Shown piece after piece: positions 19,327 through 29,274 of a stretch of DNA of 64,000 nt. The position numbers were made by a program, and so were the translations under genes. Each line of letters opens with the position of its first letter. Positions within the stretch are counted from its first letter, which is position 1. The notes beneath the pieces are model-generated. The model made no database searches. It was not told where the DNA came from and saw nothing but the letters and a program-made list of their open reading frames with translations. The DNA comes from CAZTHK01 sp964613215 (GTDB lineage: Bacteria > Krumholzibacteriota > Krumholzibacteriia > Krumholzibacteriales > CAZTHK01), in contig CAZTHK010000006.1 in NCBI GenBank assembly GCA_964613215.1, positions 87,164 through 151,163 of the forward strand, read 5' to 3'.

Positions 19327-22300
19327 TCAACGCTTCACCCACTTGACCGCATCCGCCACCACCAGTCGGGCTTCGGACTGATTGGTAAGCTCCACCTCTG
19401 CGGTCCCTTCGGAGAAGTAGTAGGAACCCAGGAAATTCCAGCCCACCTCCGATTTAATCAATTCCTTCTCCACCTTCTCCACCCCGTCGTCATGATGAAT
19501 GTAATAGGTATAGCTTCCCCGCTCATGATCCTCCTCCCTCCTCCGTCTCCAGGGAGAACTCATCCGGGTAATATAGACGTAGACCTCGTAATACCCGCTC
19601 TCAGGGATCTTAGCCTCCCAGACGGCCTTCTCTTCGCCGCCGCCGGCTTTGGTGAAATGAGCGGATTTCACGCACTCACCATAGAAACTGGAATTAACCG
19701 TTATCCTCCACCCCAGCCAGTCCTCCCACATCCTTACCCCCACATATTCATCCTCCCGCTCCTTGTCTCTGCCCAGAATTCGTTTGAGCAGGCTGGCCGA
19801 TTCCCTCTTGATTGTTTCGAATCCGGGGTCTTCATTGTCCACTATCAGCTCATCCTTTCCCTCCAGCACTATATCCTCCCCCACAGTCCTTACCCCGTCG
19901 AACACGAAAGCATTCTCATTGAGCTCAAACTCCTGCTGGAATTCCCTCTCTATGGTGGCGGGGAGATTTCTGGAAACCATGGTATTTATCAATACTTCCC
20001 TGGGCTGGTAATCCAGGACCGCACCTATCTCTCTGGTTTCTCCCCCCCTGACTGTAACCAGTCTCTCCACATCCGAGCCCTCCGGGCCACCTCTTCCCGG
20101 AGGTCCCCGCCGGAACCTTCTTCCTCCACCCTTGCTGCGGTAGGTAACCCTGACCAGTCCGTCCACGGAATCCCGGTTGGATACCCTGAACCTCACCTGG
20201 TTTCTGGTCCGATCCCCTTCCAGTATCTGGTAAGCTTCAAAGTCATTAATCACGAATCCGGGCAACTTGCTGCTTCTGTACCAGTTGTCCAGCATTTCAC
20301 CCGGCCTCTCCCCGGTCAGACCCTCCAGACCGGAGATGAATTCTTCCTCTTCTATCTGCCCGAACATGTTATATTCGAAAAGCTCTCCCATGAAGCTGCT
20401 GAATTCATCTTTTCCCATCTCCGTCTCCATCATGGAGAAGAGATATTCCCCCTTTATCTTCAATACATTTGCCACCAGCCCCCTGTCCTCCTCACCGGCT
20501 ATAATTTCCCGCATACTGTTCTCTTTAAGAGCAATATTAGCCTCCTCCTCCGCAGTCAACCCATGCACATAACGGAAGAATGGAGAGCTTCCCTCCTCCA
20601 TCCTGCCGGCCAGATATGACTCCATGGCCAGATTCAGTACCGGCCAGTTATCCGAACGGATATAATGTATGAAGGTGTAGTAGTTGGGGAACACATCGAA
20701 GCTTATCCCTCTGACGGAGTTACCTCCCATACCCCAGTATTCATTCCGCAGTCCGCCGGTGACGGTTCGAGTCACAAAGAACTCAAGCATCCAGGCCTGA
20801 AGCGCCTGATCGGTGCCGTGCCTTTCTCTCAATCTCCGGCCCCTTCTTCCCTCCATCCACTCCCTGAAATCAGCCCATCTGAAAATAACCCCCATCTCGG
20901 GCAGCATCACCGTCTGGGGTTGAATAAACTCATTGGAAAGTGTCCATACCCTCTGATAGAAGGGCAAATTAACAGGCACTTCCACCAGGTTCAGGCGCCG
21001 GTAGGGATACTCCAGCTCCAGGTCATTCTCATAATCCCTCTTTATCTCCCTTATCACAGCGGAGAGGGTATCTCCTACCTGATCGAAATACGGAGCAAAG
21101 TAATCATGCCCCTCTTTGGTGTATAGATTGTACTCCACCGAATCGACCGTAACCGAACGGCGCTGATAATCCGCCGCCGCCAGGCTGAGGCAGGGAAGGG
21201 GAACCTCCGGAGTAAAAACAAAGCTTCCATCCCCCTTCTTCTCTGATTTTCCCTGTGACACCGGCGTAATACCCTCTCCGGTCTCAACCCGGAGGGTATA
21301 CCTGGTGAAATATTTCTCATAGACCTCCCAGTGGGGAGGGTCGAACCGGGCACCCGCTGCCGGGTACCACAGGTTCTCAGGCGTCAGCAGCAGACAGCCC
21401 GGAGATATCACCGAGTGTTTTCTGGGTATATTATAGATAAACAGCCGGTAGTTGCTCTCCCTCTCCTCCTCCGTTACATCCGGGTAGCAGGCAGCATCAT
21501 CGATGGATCCATGATAAGATACAGCAAGGTGGCAACTGCCTCCCTCTTTCAGAGGCCGGGGGATTCTGACCCTTAAAATCTGAAGCTCCCGCTCAAACTC
21601 AAGCTCTTCCCCTGAAGAGGTAACACCGGTAACCCGAAGACCGGGGTTGAGAGAAAACACCAGCTCTTCTATCCCACCGCCCGATTCATTCTCAACGGTC
21701 ATCCCGGCCCTGGCCTCTATCTGCTCACCCAGGTGTCTCAGAGCAATATCACAACTTCTTATGGTAAATTCGGGAGCATCTATCCATTTATCGTTGAGAG
21801 CGAGAATCTCCTTTCTCAATTCCCTCTCCGCTTTTACTTCACCGATGTATACCACCCCCAGAACCACACCCCCGGCCAGGGCAGCCACTGCCATAACTCT
21901 TGAAACATTGTTCATCAATCTGGACTGGGGCAGCCTCTTTATCATAACTACAGTCAGAAATATAAAACCCAGTCCCAGGAGAAGATAAATCGCTCTATGG
22001 ACCAATATCCGATTCAGATTTGCAAACCCGGTAAAATCCGAGTACAGCAGGGGCAGCCGCCAGGCGGTGTAATCGGGCAGGTGGTGTAATTTGCCCCCAA
22101 GGTAAAAGAGGGTCACCCCGATATAGCCGAGAATGATGATAAAGGTAACCGCCTGGTTCCTTATCAGAACCATCAGCAGGAAACTGAGCCCCAGGATGAA
22201 TACCAGGGTGGGAAGGCTGATGATCAGGGGATAGGCCAGATATGCAACCGGCATAAAGGGAACACCTGCAAAGAAGATGTTGAATACCGCAGCCGCTATC

Positions 22301-22677
22301 AGCACCGCCAGGTTCAGCAGCAGGAATACGAAGAGTATCCCCACTGTCTTGCCCGCCACATACTCCCAGTTGGTCATCGACCGCATATACACCACCTCGG
22401 TGGTGTCGAGCTTGCGGTCGCGTTTTAGAAAATCAGAGGCCAGAAAAACAGCCAGCACCGCCTGGGCAATATTCATATAAAGCATATAAGCATATGGGAT
22501 AGCAGAGGATATGGCCCGAAATGCCCACAGGCTCGGCCCTGTGGTCGTGTACATAACGACACCCATTATTATGAGAAGGCCCAGTACCAGCCCGGCCAGT
22601 ATCCTGAAAAACCAGCTGCGAAACAGGGTCTTCGCCTCGATCCTGGCTACCGTCCATATACTGTACAAAGAGGGCAT
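19327..22677 (-). CDS. ABC permease fused to a degenerate M1-peptidase-like domain and a golvesin-like C-terminus
   Basis: A 1116-residue fusion. Residues about 15-270 hold six to seven membrane helices of an ABC-2 permease. Residues about 290-760 resemble the beta-sandwich and catalytic fold of M1 aminopeptidases as found in known permease/M1 fusions, but no HExxH zinc motif is present where it should occur, so this domain is probably not a peptidase. The last 130 residues (GYYEVYVYI, YTYYIHHDDG, WNFLGSYYF, VADAVKWVK) match the golvesin/Xly-type carbohydrate-binding-like domain. The ATPase gene directly upstream (46 nt gap) is the likely partner. The soluble domains are probably on the outer face of the inner membrane. 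What is moved or bound is unknown. Confidence 0.78.
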   Translation of the reverse strand: MPSLYSIWTVARIEAKTLFRSWFFRILAGLVLGLLIIMGVVMYTTTGPSLWAFRAISSAIPYAYMLYMNIAQAVLAVFLASDFLKRDRKLDTTEVVYMRSMTNWEYVAGKTVGILFVFLLLNLAVLIAAAVFNIFFAGVPFMPVAYLAYPLIISLPTLVFILGLSFLLMVLIRNQAVTFIIILGYIGVTLFYLGGKLHHLPDYTAWRLPLLYSDFTGFANLNRILVHRAIYLLLGLGFIFLTVVMIKRLPQSRLMNNVSRVMAVAALAGGVVLGVVYIGEVKAERELRKEILALNDKWIDAPEFTIRSCDIALRHLGEQIEARAGMTVENESGGGIEELVFSLNPGLRVTGVTSSGEELEFERELQILRVRIPRPLKEGGSCHLAVSYHGSIDDAACYPDVTEEERESNYRLFIYNIPRKHSVISPGCLLLTPENLWYPAAGARFDPPHWEVYEKYFTRYTLRVETGEGITPVSQGKSEKKGDGSFVFTPEVPLPCLSLAAADYQRRSVTVDSVEYNLYTKEGHDYFAPYFDQVGDTLSAVIREIKRDYENDLELEYPYRRLNLVEVPVNLPFYQRVWTLSNEFIQPQTVMLPEMGVIFRWADFREWMEGRRGRRLRERHGTDQALQAWMLEFFVTRTVTGGLRNEYWGMGGNSVRGISFDVFPNYYTFIHYIRSDNWPVLNLAMESYLAGRMEEGSSPFFRYVHGLTAEEEANIALKENSMREIIAGEEDRGLVANVLKIKGEYLFSMMETEMGKDEFSSFMGELFEYNMFGQIEEEEFISGLEGLTGERPGEMLDNWYRSSKLPGFVINDFEAYQILEGDRTRNQVRFRVSNRDSVDGLVRVTYRSKGGGRRFRRGPPGRGGPEGSDVERLVTVRGGETREIGAVLDYQPREVLINTMVSRNLPATIEREFQQEFELNENAFVFDGVRTVGEDIVLEGKDELIVDNEDPGFETIKRESASLLKRILGRDKEREDEYVGVRMWEDWLGWRITVNSSFYGECVKSAHFTKAGGGEEKAVWEAKIPESGYYEVYVYITRMSSPWRRRREEDHERGSYTYYIHHDDGVEKVEKELIKSEVGWNFLGSYYFSEGTAEVELTNQSEARLVVADAVKWVKR

Positions 22678-22723
22678 AAGCTCAATCCTTGGACACAGAT
22701 GGTATAGGCTCCATCTTTGCCGC

Positions 22724-23650
22724 TCAGTCTTCTATTCCGGGTTTTTCCACCGTGGGTACACTGAAATCCCTCTCCTCCACCACATATTCCATAAAATACA
22801 CATAGGCATGCTCCAGATTGGGCTCCACCTGCCTTCCCCCTATCCCGCCGCCATCACCGGCCACTATGTTTACCTCCCAGCCATTCTTCGAAGGAACCGT
22901 GGAAATAACCGGGTATCGCTCTTTGAGCTCCTCCAGCTCGCTGTCCACCGCATCCACACACCAGGCATGTCCCCGGGCCATCTCCAGCAGCCTCTCCGGA
23001 GAATCGTTGAACACCAGCTCTCCCCTGTTCAGCAGAGCCATATCGGTGCAGGTACTGGATATATCTCCCACTATGTGGGTTGACAGTACGATTATTATCT
23101 CCTCCCTGGCCAGCTCGGAGAGCAGATTGCGGAAGCGGATCCTCTCCTCGGGATCAAGACCGGTGGTGGGCTCATCCACTATTACTATCCCTGGATTTCC
23201 TATCAGGGCCTGGGCGATCCCCAGCCTCCTCTTCATTCCTCCGGAGAGCTTTCTGGCCATCCTGTCCCTGGCCTCATACAGCCCCACCTGCTCCAGCATC
23301 CGGTCCACCTCCCTGCGTCGCTCCCCCTTATCCCTCAAACCGGCCAGGCTGGCCACATAGTCGAGAAACTCCCAGGTTGTGAGCCTGGCAAACAGCTTGA
23401 ACTCCTGGGGGAGATATCCCAGCATACTGCGGATCTCCCGCCGGTTCCGCTGAAGATCGAGATCATCCACCTTCACCCTTCCCCGGGTGGGTTTCATAAG
23501 CGTTGCCAGTATACGCATAAGGGTGGTCTTGCCGGCCCCGTTGGGGCCCAGCAGGCCGAACATGCCGTTGCCAATGTCAAGGCTGACGTCATCCAGGGCC
23601 TTAACGCCCTTCTTATATTCTTTGCTCAGGCCCTCTATGGTTATATTCAT
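22724..23650 (-). CDS. ABC transporter ATP-binding protein
   Basis: A 308-residue ATPase of the CcmA/NatA type, with Walker A GPNGAGKT, signature SGGMKRR, Walker B IVIVDEP and an H-loop (STHIVGD). A C-terminal extension of about 80 residues follows the nucleotide-binding domain. It is the first gene of the leftward efflux operon and sits next to the permease/M1-like fusion, its likely partner. The domain is clearly similar to the ABC half of the RND-ABC fusion (shared FGLLGPNGAGKTTLMRI and DEPT-GLDP-ERIRFRNLL segments), suggesting duplication within this operon. The ATG at 23650 has AAGGGG upstream and is preferred to a longer frame. Confidence 0.92.
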   Translation of the reverse strand: MNITIEGLSKEYKKGVKALDDVSLDIGNGMFGLLGPNGAGKTTLMRILATLMKPTRGRVKVDDLDLQRNRREIRSMLGYLPQEFKLFARLTTWEFLDYVASLAGLRDKGERRREVDRMLEQVGLYEARDRMARKLSGGMKRRLGIAQALIGNPGIVIVDEPTTGLDPEERIRFRNLLSELAREEIIIVLSTHIVGDISSTCTDMALLNRGELVFNDSPERLLEMARGHAWCVDAVDSELEELKERYPVISTVPSKNGWEVNIVAGDGGGIGGRQVEPNLEHAYVYFMEYVVEERDFSVPTVEKPGIED

Positions 23651-24259
23651 TTTACCCCTTGGGAAGGTGGAATCCAAAGGTCAGTTACTGTTTATCATAT
23701 ATACGCATAAGGTGACAATAAGTTTAAAGAATATCAACTCAAATAATGTAACAAATTGTAACCGGCGTTGAGTTTTTAATATTTTGCTTTTTTTATACAT
23801 AAACTTTGTCGCACCGTAGAGAGAAGAAGTTACACGACAGGTAAAATTTCCGCTGGTGGCCGGCGGGCAAGTTTCGATTCGAGTTAAAAGGGGACACCCT
23901 GAGGTTATATAATATGGCACAGGGCCGGCAGGGCTGCAGAATAACAGCGGTAAAAATCGGTCTGATCTGGCTTAATTGATTGCCGGCTGAACTCGCATGA
24001 AATCCGGCCTGCCCCGGGCGGCAGAACCGATGCCGCGGATCAGCTCTGTATTAACATTTATTCGCAAAAGGTTTCATCGCTGAAAGTGGGATAAATATTT
24101 GATCTTACAATCCGGTCCGGGCGCTGCAGCCCCAGCCCGAAGCAAGTCCGGCCATTAGACATAATATGCCGGTATTGATTTCACGCTTACAGCCTTCCGG
24201 TATATACCCCCAGCCGGTCCCTGCCTGCTATGAACAGAGAGCTTCTGCGGAATCAGAAC
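23651..24259. other. intergenic region upstream of the efflux operon
   Basis: About 600 nt between the ABC ATPase gene and the end of the aminopeptidase gene, both leftward. The part near 23690-23800 is AT-rich and should hold the efflux operon promoter; TTGTCA followed 16 nt later by GATAAA on the minus strand is a fair but unproven pair. I see no gene, RNA or terminator with a clear T-run in the rest. Confidence 0.35.
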
Positions 24260-25648
24260 CTACCGGGCACACCACTCCTCCACCTCTTCCACACTCTTGG
24301 CAATTGGCTCACCCAGCACCCGGTGGCTCTCCTCGGTGATCAGCACATCATCCTCGATCCGTATACCGCCGAAATCGCGGTACTTGTCCACCTCGTCGTA
24401 GTCTATGAATTCGGTGAACTTGCCATCTTCCTTCCACCGGTCGATAAGCTCGGGAATGAAGTATATACCCGGTTCAACGGTAAGAACATAGCCGGGTTTC
24501 AGTTCCTTTCCCATCCTCAGGGCGGACAGTCCGAACTGGTCACTCCGCTTTATCTTATCATCGTAACCTACCAGGTCTTCTCCCAGCCCCTCCATATCGT
24601 GGACATCCAGCCCCATCATATGCCCCAGGCCATGGGGTAGGAAGAGGGCGTAGGCTCCCGCCTCCACGGCATCATCCGCATTCCCCTTCATCAGCCCCAG
24701 CCCGGCCAGGTGTTCTACAATCGTCCTGGCAGCCCTGAGATGGCAGTCCCGGTTGAGCACCCCCGGCTTCATCATCTCGATGGCATCCAGCTGCGACTGC
24801 AGAACCGCATTGTAGATATCCTTCTGCTCCGGGGTAAACTCTCCGCTTACCGGGATGGTTCTGGTTATGTCACTGGCATAATGGAGGGGAGATTCGGCCC
24901 CCGAATCTATTATCAGAATATCCCCCTCCTTCATCTTGTTATCATGGGAATGGTTATGCAGGGTCTCCCCGTGAACGGAGAAGATTATGGGGAAGGACAG
25001 ATGACTGTTTCCGGCCAGCACCTCACCCTCCACCCTGCCACAAGCCTGATACTCATACTTTCCGGGCTCGATCAGCCGCATGGCGGTCTCGTTCATCCGG
25101 TAGCTTATGTCGAGAGCCTTCTCTATCTCCTCCACTTCCCCCTCCTCCTTTACCGAGCGCTGTGCTATAACAGCCCGGGCGAGCTTTTCCGAGGAGAACC
25201 GGTTTACCAGGGAGTAGTCGATACCGGTAAGGTCGCGGATAAGTATGATATTGTCATGACGGTACTGGGGCAGATAGAATACCTGCCTCTCCTGCTTCAG
25301 ATATCCCCTTATACTATCCTGTAGTTCGGAGGTGGGACGGGTATCGGATATCTTGACCTTTTCCGCTTTATCCTCAAGTTTGGGCAGCGGCCCGGTCCAG
25401 ATAATATCATCCATGGATACATCGTCTCCGAAGATGATCTCATCTCCTTTATCCACATCTATAACTCCGGTCAATCCCGGTTCATCTATACCAAAGTAGT
25501 AGAGGAAGCAGCTGTCCTGACGGAAATGGTATGGGTTGGCGGGATAATTCATGGGGGCGTCGTTGTTTCCGGGAAACAGCAGGACACCCGACCCCATCTG
25601 CTTCTTCAATCCATCCCGCCTCTTCTGATATATCTTTCGATCAAACAT
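24260..25648 (-). CDS. pepP: Xaa-Pro aminopeptidase (aminopeptidase P, M24B)
   Basis: A 462-residue protein with the N-terminal creatinase-like domain (about 1-170) and a C-terminal pita-bread metallopeptidase domain. Metal ligands are visible: Asp in ILIIDSGAE, Asp in SDITRTI, His in HGLGHMMGLDVHD, Glu in VEPGIYF and Glu in IRIEDDVLI. It removes the N-terminal residue from peptides with proline in second place, using two manganese or similar ions, in the cytoplasm. The ATG at 25648 has AGAAGGAG six bases upstream; a longer frame to 25684 is less likely. A sigma-70 promoter lies about 45 nt upstream. Single-gene unit. Confidence 0.93.
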   Translation of the reverse strand: MFDRKIYQKRRDGLKKQMGSGVLLFPGNNDAPMNYPANPYHFRQDSCFLYYFGIDEPGLTGVIDVDKGDEIIFGDDVSMDDIIWTGPLPKLEDKAEKVKISDTRPTSELQDSIRGYLKQERQVFYLPQYRHDNIILIRDLTGIDYSLVNRFSSEKLARAVIAQRSVKEEGEVEEIEKALDISYRMNETAMRLIEPGKYEYQACGRVEGEVLAGNSHLSFPIIFSVHGETLHNHSHDNKMKEGDILIIDSGAESPLHYASDITRTIPVSGEFTPEQKDIYNAVLQSQLDAIEMMKPGVLNRDCHLRAARTIVEHLAGLGLMKGNADDAVEAGAYALFLPHGLGHMMGLDVHDMEGLGEDLVGYDDKIKRSDQFGLSALRMGKELKPGYVLTVEPGIYFIPELIDRWKEDGKFTEFIDYDEVDKYRDFGGIRIEDDVLITEESHRVLGEPIAKSVEEVEEWCAR

Positions 25649-25695
25649 TCTCGCTCCTTCTGCAAACAGCTCTTTATTCATCAACAGGTAACTGC

Positions 25696-25724
25696 ATGGT
25701 AGAACAAGCTGGCAGGGGTGTCAA
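25696..25724 (-). promoter_or_regulatory. sigma-70-type promoter of pepP
   Basis: On the minus strand, TTGACA (25724-25719), exactly 17 bp, then TACCAT (25701-25696). The predicted start of transcription gives a leader of about 40 nt that contains the ribosome site. Confidence 0.65.
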
Positions 25725-26326
25725 TGTATAAGGGGATGTTGACGTTTTTCCGGTTCCGGCGCCGGAACGGACTTCGGTTACAAAGCTGTTATTCTTCAGC
25801 ATCGATTGCCCGGATGCATCAACATCGAAATCTGCTCCGTTTGCAGCAGGCCTGTCATTCGGGCCATATTTCTCCACGGCGCTGGAATCGGAATTAACAA
25901 GCACTTCTCTAACCCGAATAGTTCATAAAATCGCTCTGCTTGCTGTTGAAAAGAGTCCTTAATACAGGATTCTGCAGTCACTGCTCCTGTTTTTCTGAAC
26001 AAAACAAAACATCCGCAAGTTAAAGGAAGTCTTATTGTTAATTTGCCAGTTGGTAGATAATCAGCCAGGAAAGTAGCTATTTTTATGAATTATTCGGGCT
26101 AAATACACATATTATCTAATTCCCTGCCCTTCGGCACCGGCAGCTATACAGAGAGCAGATACTCCGCACCGCGGCAGGATCTATTTAATCAGGGAAATAT
26201 GACTTGCCCGGGAATACTATATTATTCTACCATTACAATCAGGTCTGTGAATTATTCTTTTTTTATAAGCTATTATCAGAGAAAGAAAACGACGGTCTCC
26301 AAGCAGAATATCGGAGAAATCCAATC
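25725..26326. other. intergenic region between divergent genes
   Basis: About 600 nt between the pepP promoter and the nuclease-like lipoprotein gene. Two overlapping minus-strand open frames lie at 25674-26002 but have no ribosome site, signal or family resemblance. The stretch 26030-26260 is AT-rich and probably holds the rightward promoter. No repeat or RNA seen. Confidence 0.35.
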
Positions 26327-27316
26327 TTGAAATTCCGGAAACATACATATAAAACCGTCCTGCCCGGAGTACTGACAAACCTGCCGTATTTAATGATGGT
26401 TGCTCTGATCTTTTCATGTTCTGAGAAAGGACACAAACTCGACCGTGATATCGAATGTATAACAGAGGATGGCAGAAAGGTAATTCTTAAAGCTGACGGA
26501 TCCTGGGACTATTCCTCCAAAACCGGTCCGGAAACAGTAGTCATCGGAGGGGAAGAGATAAAGGTGGAGGGTATGATGGTTGAAGCCGTAGCTGATACTT
26601 TCATAGACGGTGATACCTTCGAAATCAAGGTAAGGGGCAATTATCCCGGTCTTCAGAGGCGGGAGACGGTCAGGCTGATAGGAGTCGACGCCCCGGAACT
26701 CCATGCCGGGGATGATGGTAAATCAGACGGACAATTCTATTCAGAAGAAGCGCTGGATTATATCGCCGGCCGGCTTTCCGGAAAGACTATCTACCTCCTG
26801 TTCGACCCGGAAAGAAAGCGGGATTCCTTCTGCCGCCTGCTGGCTTACACCTGCCTGAGGGACGGAAGCTGTATTAATGCAGAACTGCTCCGGAAGGGAT
26901 TGGCCCGCCTGTTCACACAGGCAGAAGACCGTTTCTATCACAGGTTCCTGGACTTACAGAATCAGGCAATAAATCAAGGAAAAGGACTGTGGGGAAAGAA
27001 CAACCCGGGAGTTTTCATAATATATATTTACAATCACGGCAGGGAAGAGTATCTCCTTCTGAAAAACGGAGGCAACCGGGATAAAGATATCTCAAACTGG
27101 TATATCAGGGACCAGCATGGAGAGATGATGAGAATTCCGGAAGATACTATTATCAAACCGGGCAGTTTTCTTAAAATCTGCAGCGGCGATTCAGTATGTG
27201 AAGACCCGGGATACCGGCTGCATGATAAGACCATCTGGAACAACAGCGGGGATACTGCCTATCTGTATGACCAGAGCGGAATCCTCCGGGATATCTATCG
27301 TTACGGCCGTTATTAA
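26327..27316 (+). CDS. lipoprotein with staphylococcal-nuclease-like and lamin-tail-like domains
   Basis: About 329 residues. A lipoprotein signal (MMVALIFSCSE) follows a short basic N-terminus; the TTG at 26327 with GGAG ten bases upstream puts it in place, though the frame is open to 26204. Then comes a short segment reading as GSWDY, and an SNase/thermonuclease-like domain with DGDTFEIKVRG, VRLIGVDAPEL, a fold-typical Glu and the RLLAYTCLRDG motif, ending near NQGKGLWG. The last 100 residues look like a lamin-tail domain (YLLLKNGG, DISNWYIRD, GSFLKICSG). It is probably a secreted or surface nuclease held by a lipid anchor. The Arg-Glu-Arg catalytic set is only partly recognisable by eye, so activity is not certain. 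Confidence 0.78.
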   Translation: MKFRKHTYKTVLPGVLTNLPYLMMVALIFSCSEKGHKLDRDIECITEDGRKVILKADGSWDYSSKTGPETVVIGGEEIKVEGMMVEAVADTFIDGDTFEIKVRGNYPGLQRRETVRLIGVDAPELHAGDDGKSDGQFYSEEALDYIAGRLSGKTIYLLFDPERKRDSFCRLLAYTCLRDGSCINAELLRKGLARLFTQAEDRFYHRFLDLQNQAINQGKGLWGKNNPGVFIIYIYNHGREEYLLLKNGGNRDKDISNWYIRDQHGEMMRIPEDTIIKPGSFLKICSGDSVCEDPGYRLHDKTIWNNSGDTAYLYDQSGILRDIYRYGRY

Positions 27317-27730
27317 TAGAAATCCTGAAACTGCCTTAATTCATCACATCAAGGACCCGTTTCCAACATAGCAACCCGATTAATAAAAACAAACTTTCAA
27401 ACTTCTCCCGGTGCCGGAATGCTCCCCCACCGGACCGGATAAAGGTAAAATTAGCCTCGATCTGTCAGAATCATGATAACCGCCCTTCAGATTCTTTCCG
27501 GCGACAGGTCAACCTTCCCAAATTATGTCTGCACTTATCCCATGCTGGGGTGTTGTTGCTGGACTGTTGGAAGGGCAGAGAAAGTGATGTTAATCAGCCA
27601 CAAGTTCGGCCAGCACCAATAAATGTATGGTTTGAGGTTAGCAGTGAATATAATCAGTGAACAGAATCAAATCAGTTCTGCAGCAAGCCGTGACTGACCG
27701 AATTGAACCGGTGATGGGATGTCAGATTAA
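27317..27730. other. intergenic region between convergent genes
   Basis: About 410 nt between the nuclease-like gene and the FISUMP gene, which converge. No clear hairpin with a T-run, repeat or open frame with a ribosome site is seen. Confidence 0.35.
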
Positions 27731-28783
27731 TCACTCCGCATCCCTGACACAGCGGACCGAAAAGCCGTATCTGCAATGGCACCCCATTCTGAGAATGGTG
27801 GTTCCATCATAATGTATCCACCGGTACCAGGCAGATCTTTCCCCCAGGTCGGTGGAGGTCCATAATATGGCCGATTCACCCCCCCCGTCATATATGGCAT
27901 CTCTGTCCCTGAATCCGCCGGGGACCGCTGAAAACCCGCTTTTATTGGTAGCACCGACATTAGGGATTCTCCAGTGAGGGTCATCGTAGGTCTTCATCTG
28001 TCCACCCTGATCGGTACCCCTCCATCCGGTTTCATTAGCATCCACACTGCTCATACCCAGATTCATCTCCAGCTCCTTCCACTCCTCATCACTTGGAATA
28101 TGCCAGCCTTCGGGTGCCAACCCGGCAGGGTTGTTCACAGCGTACCAGTTGTAAAGCATTCCGTAGGCAAGGGTGCTTCCCTCACTGTTATTGTAGTAAC
28201 AGTAAGCTCCCTCGCTATCCTCTCTCCATTCCCTCTTGGAGGTAAACCCGTTAATGGGAGCTCCGCTTCTATAATGGGTAACTTTCAGGTTTTCAGCCAT
28301 CCACCATTGATCGCCGATCTTGACCGTCCGGTAGGTATTGCCGTCGATATCCGTTACAGTACCGGTTATCAGAGCGGTAAATGTTCTGGTCTTTCCGTAG
28401 CTGGTGCCACTGCCGTTGGTGGCGTAAGCTCTTACATAGTATTGTGTTCCGCTGGTCAGGCCGGTGATTTCGCTTATAAAGGCGCCGCTTCCGCCGCCTT
28501 CGTCGTTTACATTATCAGATAGGTTCGGCGATGGTGATGTGCTCCAGCAGACCCCCCGGGCCGTTACGTCAGAGGCCCCCTCGGATGTAACCGTTCCTTC
28601 ACACATGGCTGTGGAATCGGTAACCTCCATTACATTTCCTGTGATCAGCTGAGGAAGTGTTATTGAATCTGTGGCGGAGTCACCCCCGTTATCCGAACAG
28701 CCGGATATAATCAGAAATACACCCAGAAACAGAAAGACACCTGTGGTCAAAATCGCCCTGTCAAACATATTATTTCTTATCAA
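27731..28783 (-). CDS. FISUMP-domain lipoprotein
   Basis: A 350-residue lipoprotein: signal LFLGVFLIISGCS, then a fibronectin-III-like stretch (about 45-135; TSGTQYYVRAYATNGSG), then a Fibrobacter succinogenes major paralogous (FISUMP) domain starting at DGNTYRTVKIGDQWWMAENL and running to the C-terminal FSVRCVRD. FISUMP proteins are surface proteins of unclear role common in the FCB group. The TTG at 28783 is preceded by GGAGGAA at good spacing, and a well-formed promoter lies about 70 nt upstream. Single-gene unit. Confidence 0.88.
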   Translation of the reverse strand: MIRNNMFDRAILTTGVFLFLGVFLIISGCSDNGGDSATDSITLPQLITGNVMEVTDSTAMCEGTVTSEGASDVTARGVCWSTSPSPNLSDNVNDEGGGSGAFISEITGLTSGTQYYVRAYATNGSGTSYGKTRTFTALITGTVTDIDGNTYRTVKIGDQWWMAENLKVTHYRSGAPINGFTSKREWREDSEGAYCYYNNSEGSTLAYGMLYNWYAVNNPAGLAPEGWHIPSDEEWKELEMNLGMSSVDANETGWRGTDQGGQMKTYDDPHWRIPNVGATNKSGFSAVPGGFRDRDAIYDGGGESAILWTSTDLGERSAWYRWIHYDGTTILRMGCHCRYGFSVRCVRDAE

Positions 28784-28853
28784 CTTAATTTCCTCCGCGT
28801 TTTTACTCTATTTAACGGAATCGAACTTTTCCCTAATAAGTTATCGTATCTAT

Positions 28854-28882
28854 AATCTACAACTCCATGCCGATAAGGTCAA
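28854..28882 (-). promoter_or_regulatory. sigma-70-type promoter of the FISUMP gene
   Basis: Minus strand: TTGACC (28882-28877), 17 bp, TAGATT (28859-28854). The -10 is the same as that proposed for the kinase cluster. Confidence 0.55.
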
Positions 28883-29274
28883 TTATTTTATCATTCCCGG
28901 AATAAATGTCAGCACTTTCATATATTCCAGCAGGGACGGAAATATACATTTTATCAATTGACTAAATTCGGGAGCAGGAGTAGATTTTGAGGAAAGTAGC
29001 ACATCCCGGTCTGCCTCCTCCCGGTGGGGAGATTGTTCCTTACATACCACTACAGCCGGAATATTTGCTCATATCAGCTCGGAGTGTATACCAGGATGCA
29101 CGGTTAAGACACCACTGGCACATTGCCCAACCAGGAAGGGGGAAATAAGGTACCATCCAGATCAGCCGGAAACGCCGGGCGTGAAATGACGGCAGAACAG
29201 CCGGCTCGACAGAGGAACCGGATGCAACCGGCGCCGGACACAGTGGCCTACTGATAAACAAGGGGGAGAGATCC
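28883..29274. other. intergenic region between divergent genes
   Basis: About 390 nt between the FISUMP promoter and the small barrel gene. No open frame with a ribosome site, RNA or repeat recognised. Confidence 0.35.

Noticed and set aside
25674..26002. Two overlapping minus-strand frames between pepP and the nuclease-like gene
   Set aside because: No ribosome site or family pattern, and the pepP promoter lies inside one of them.
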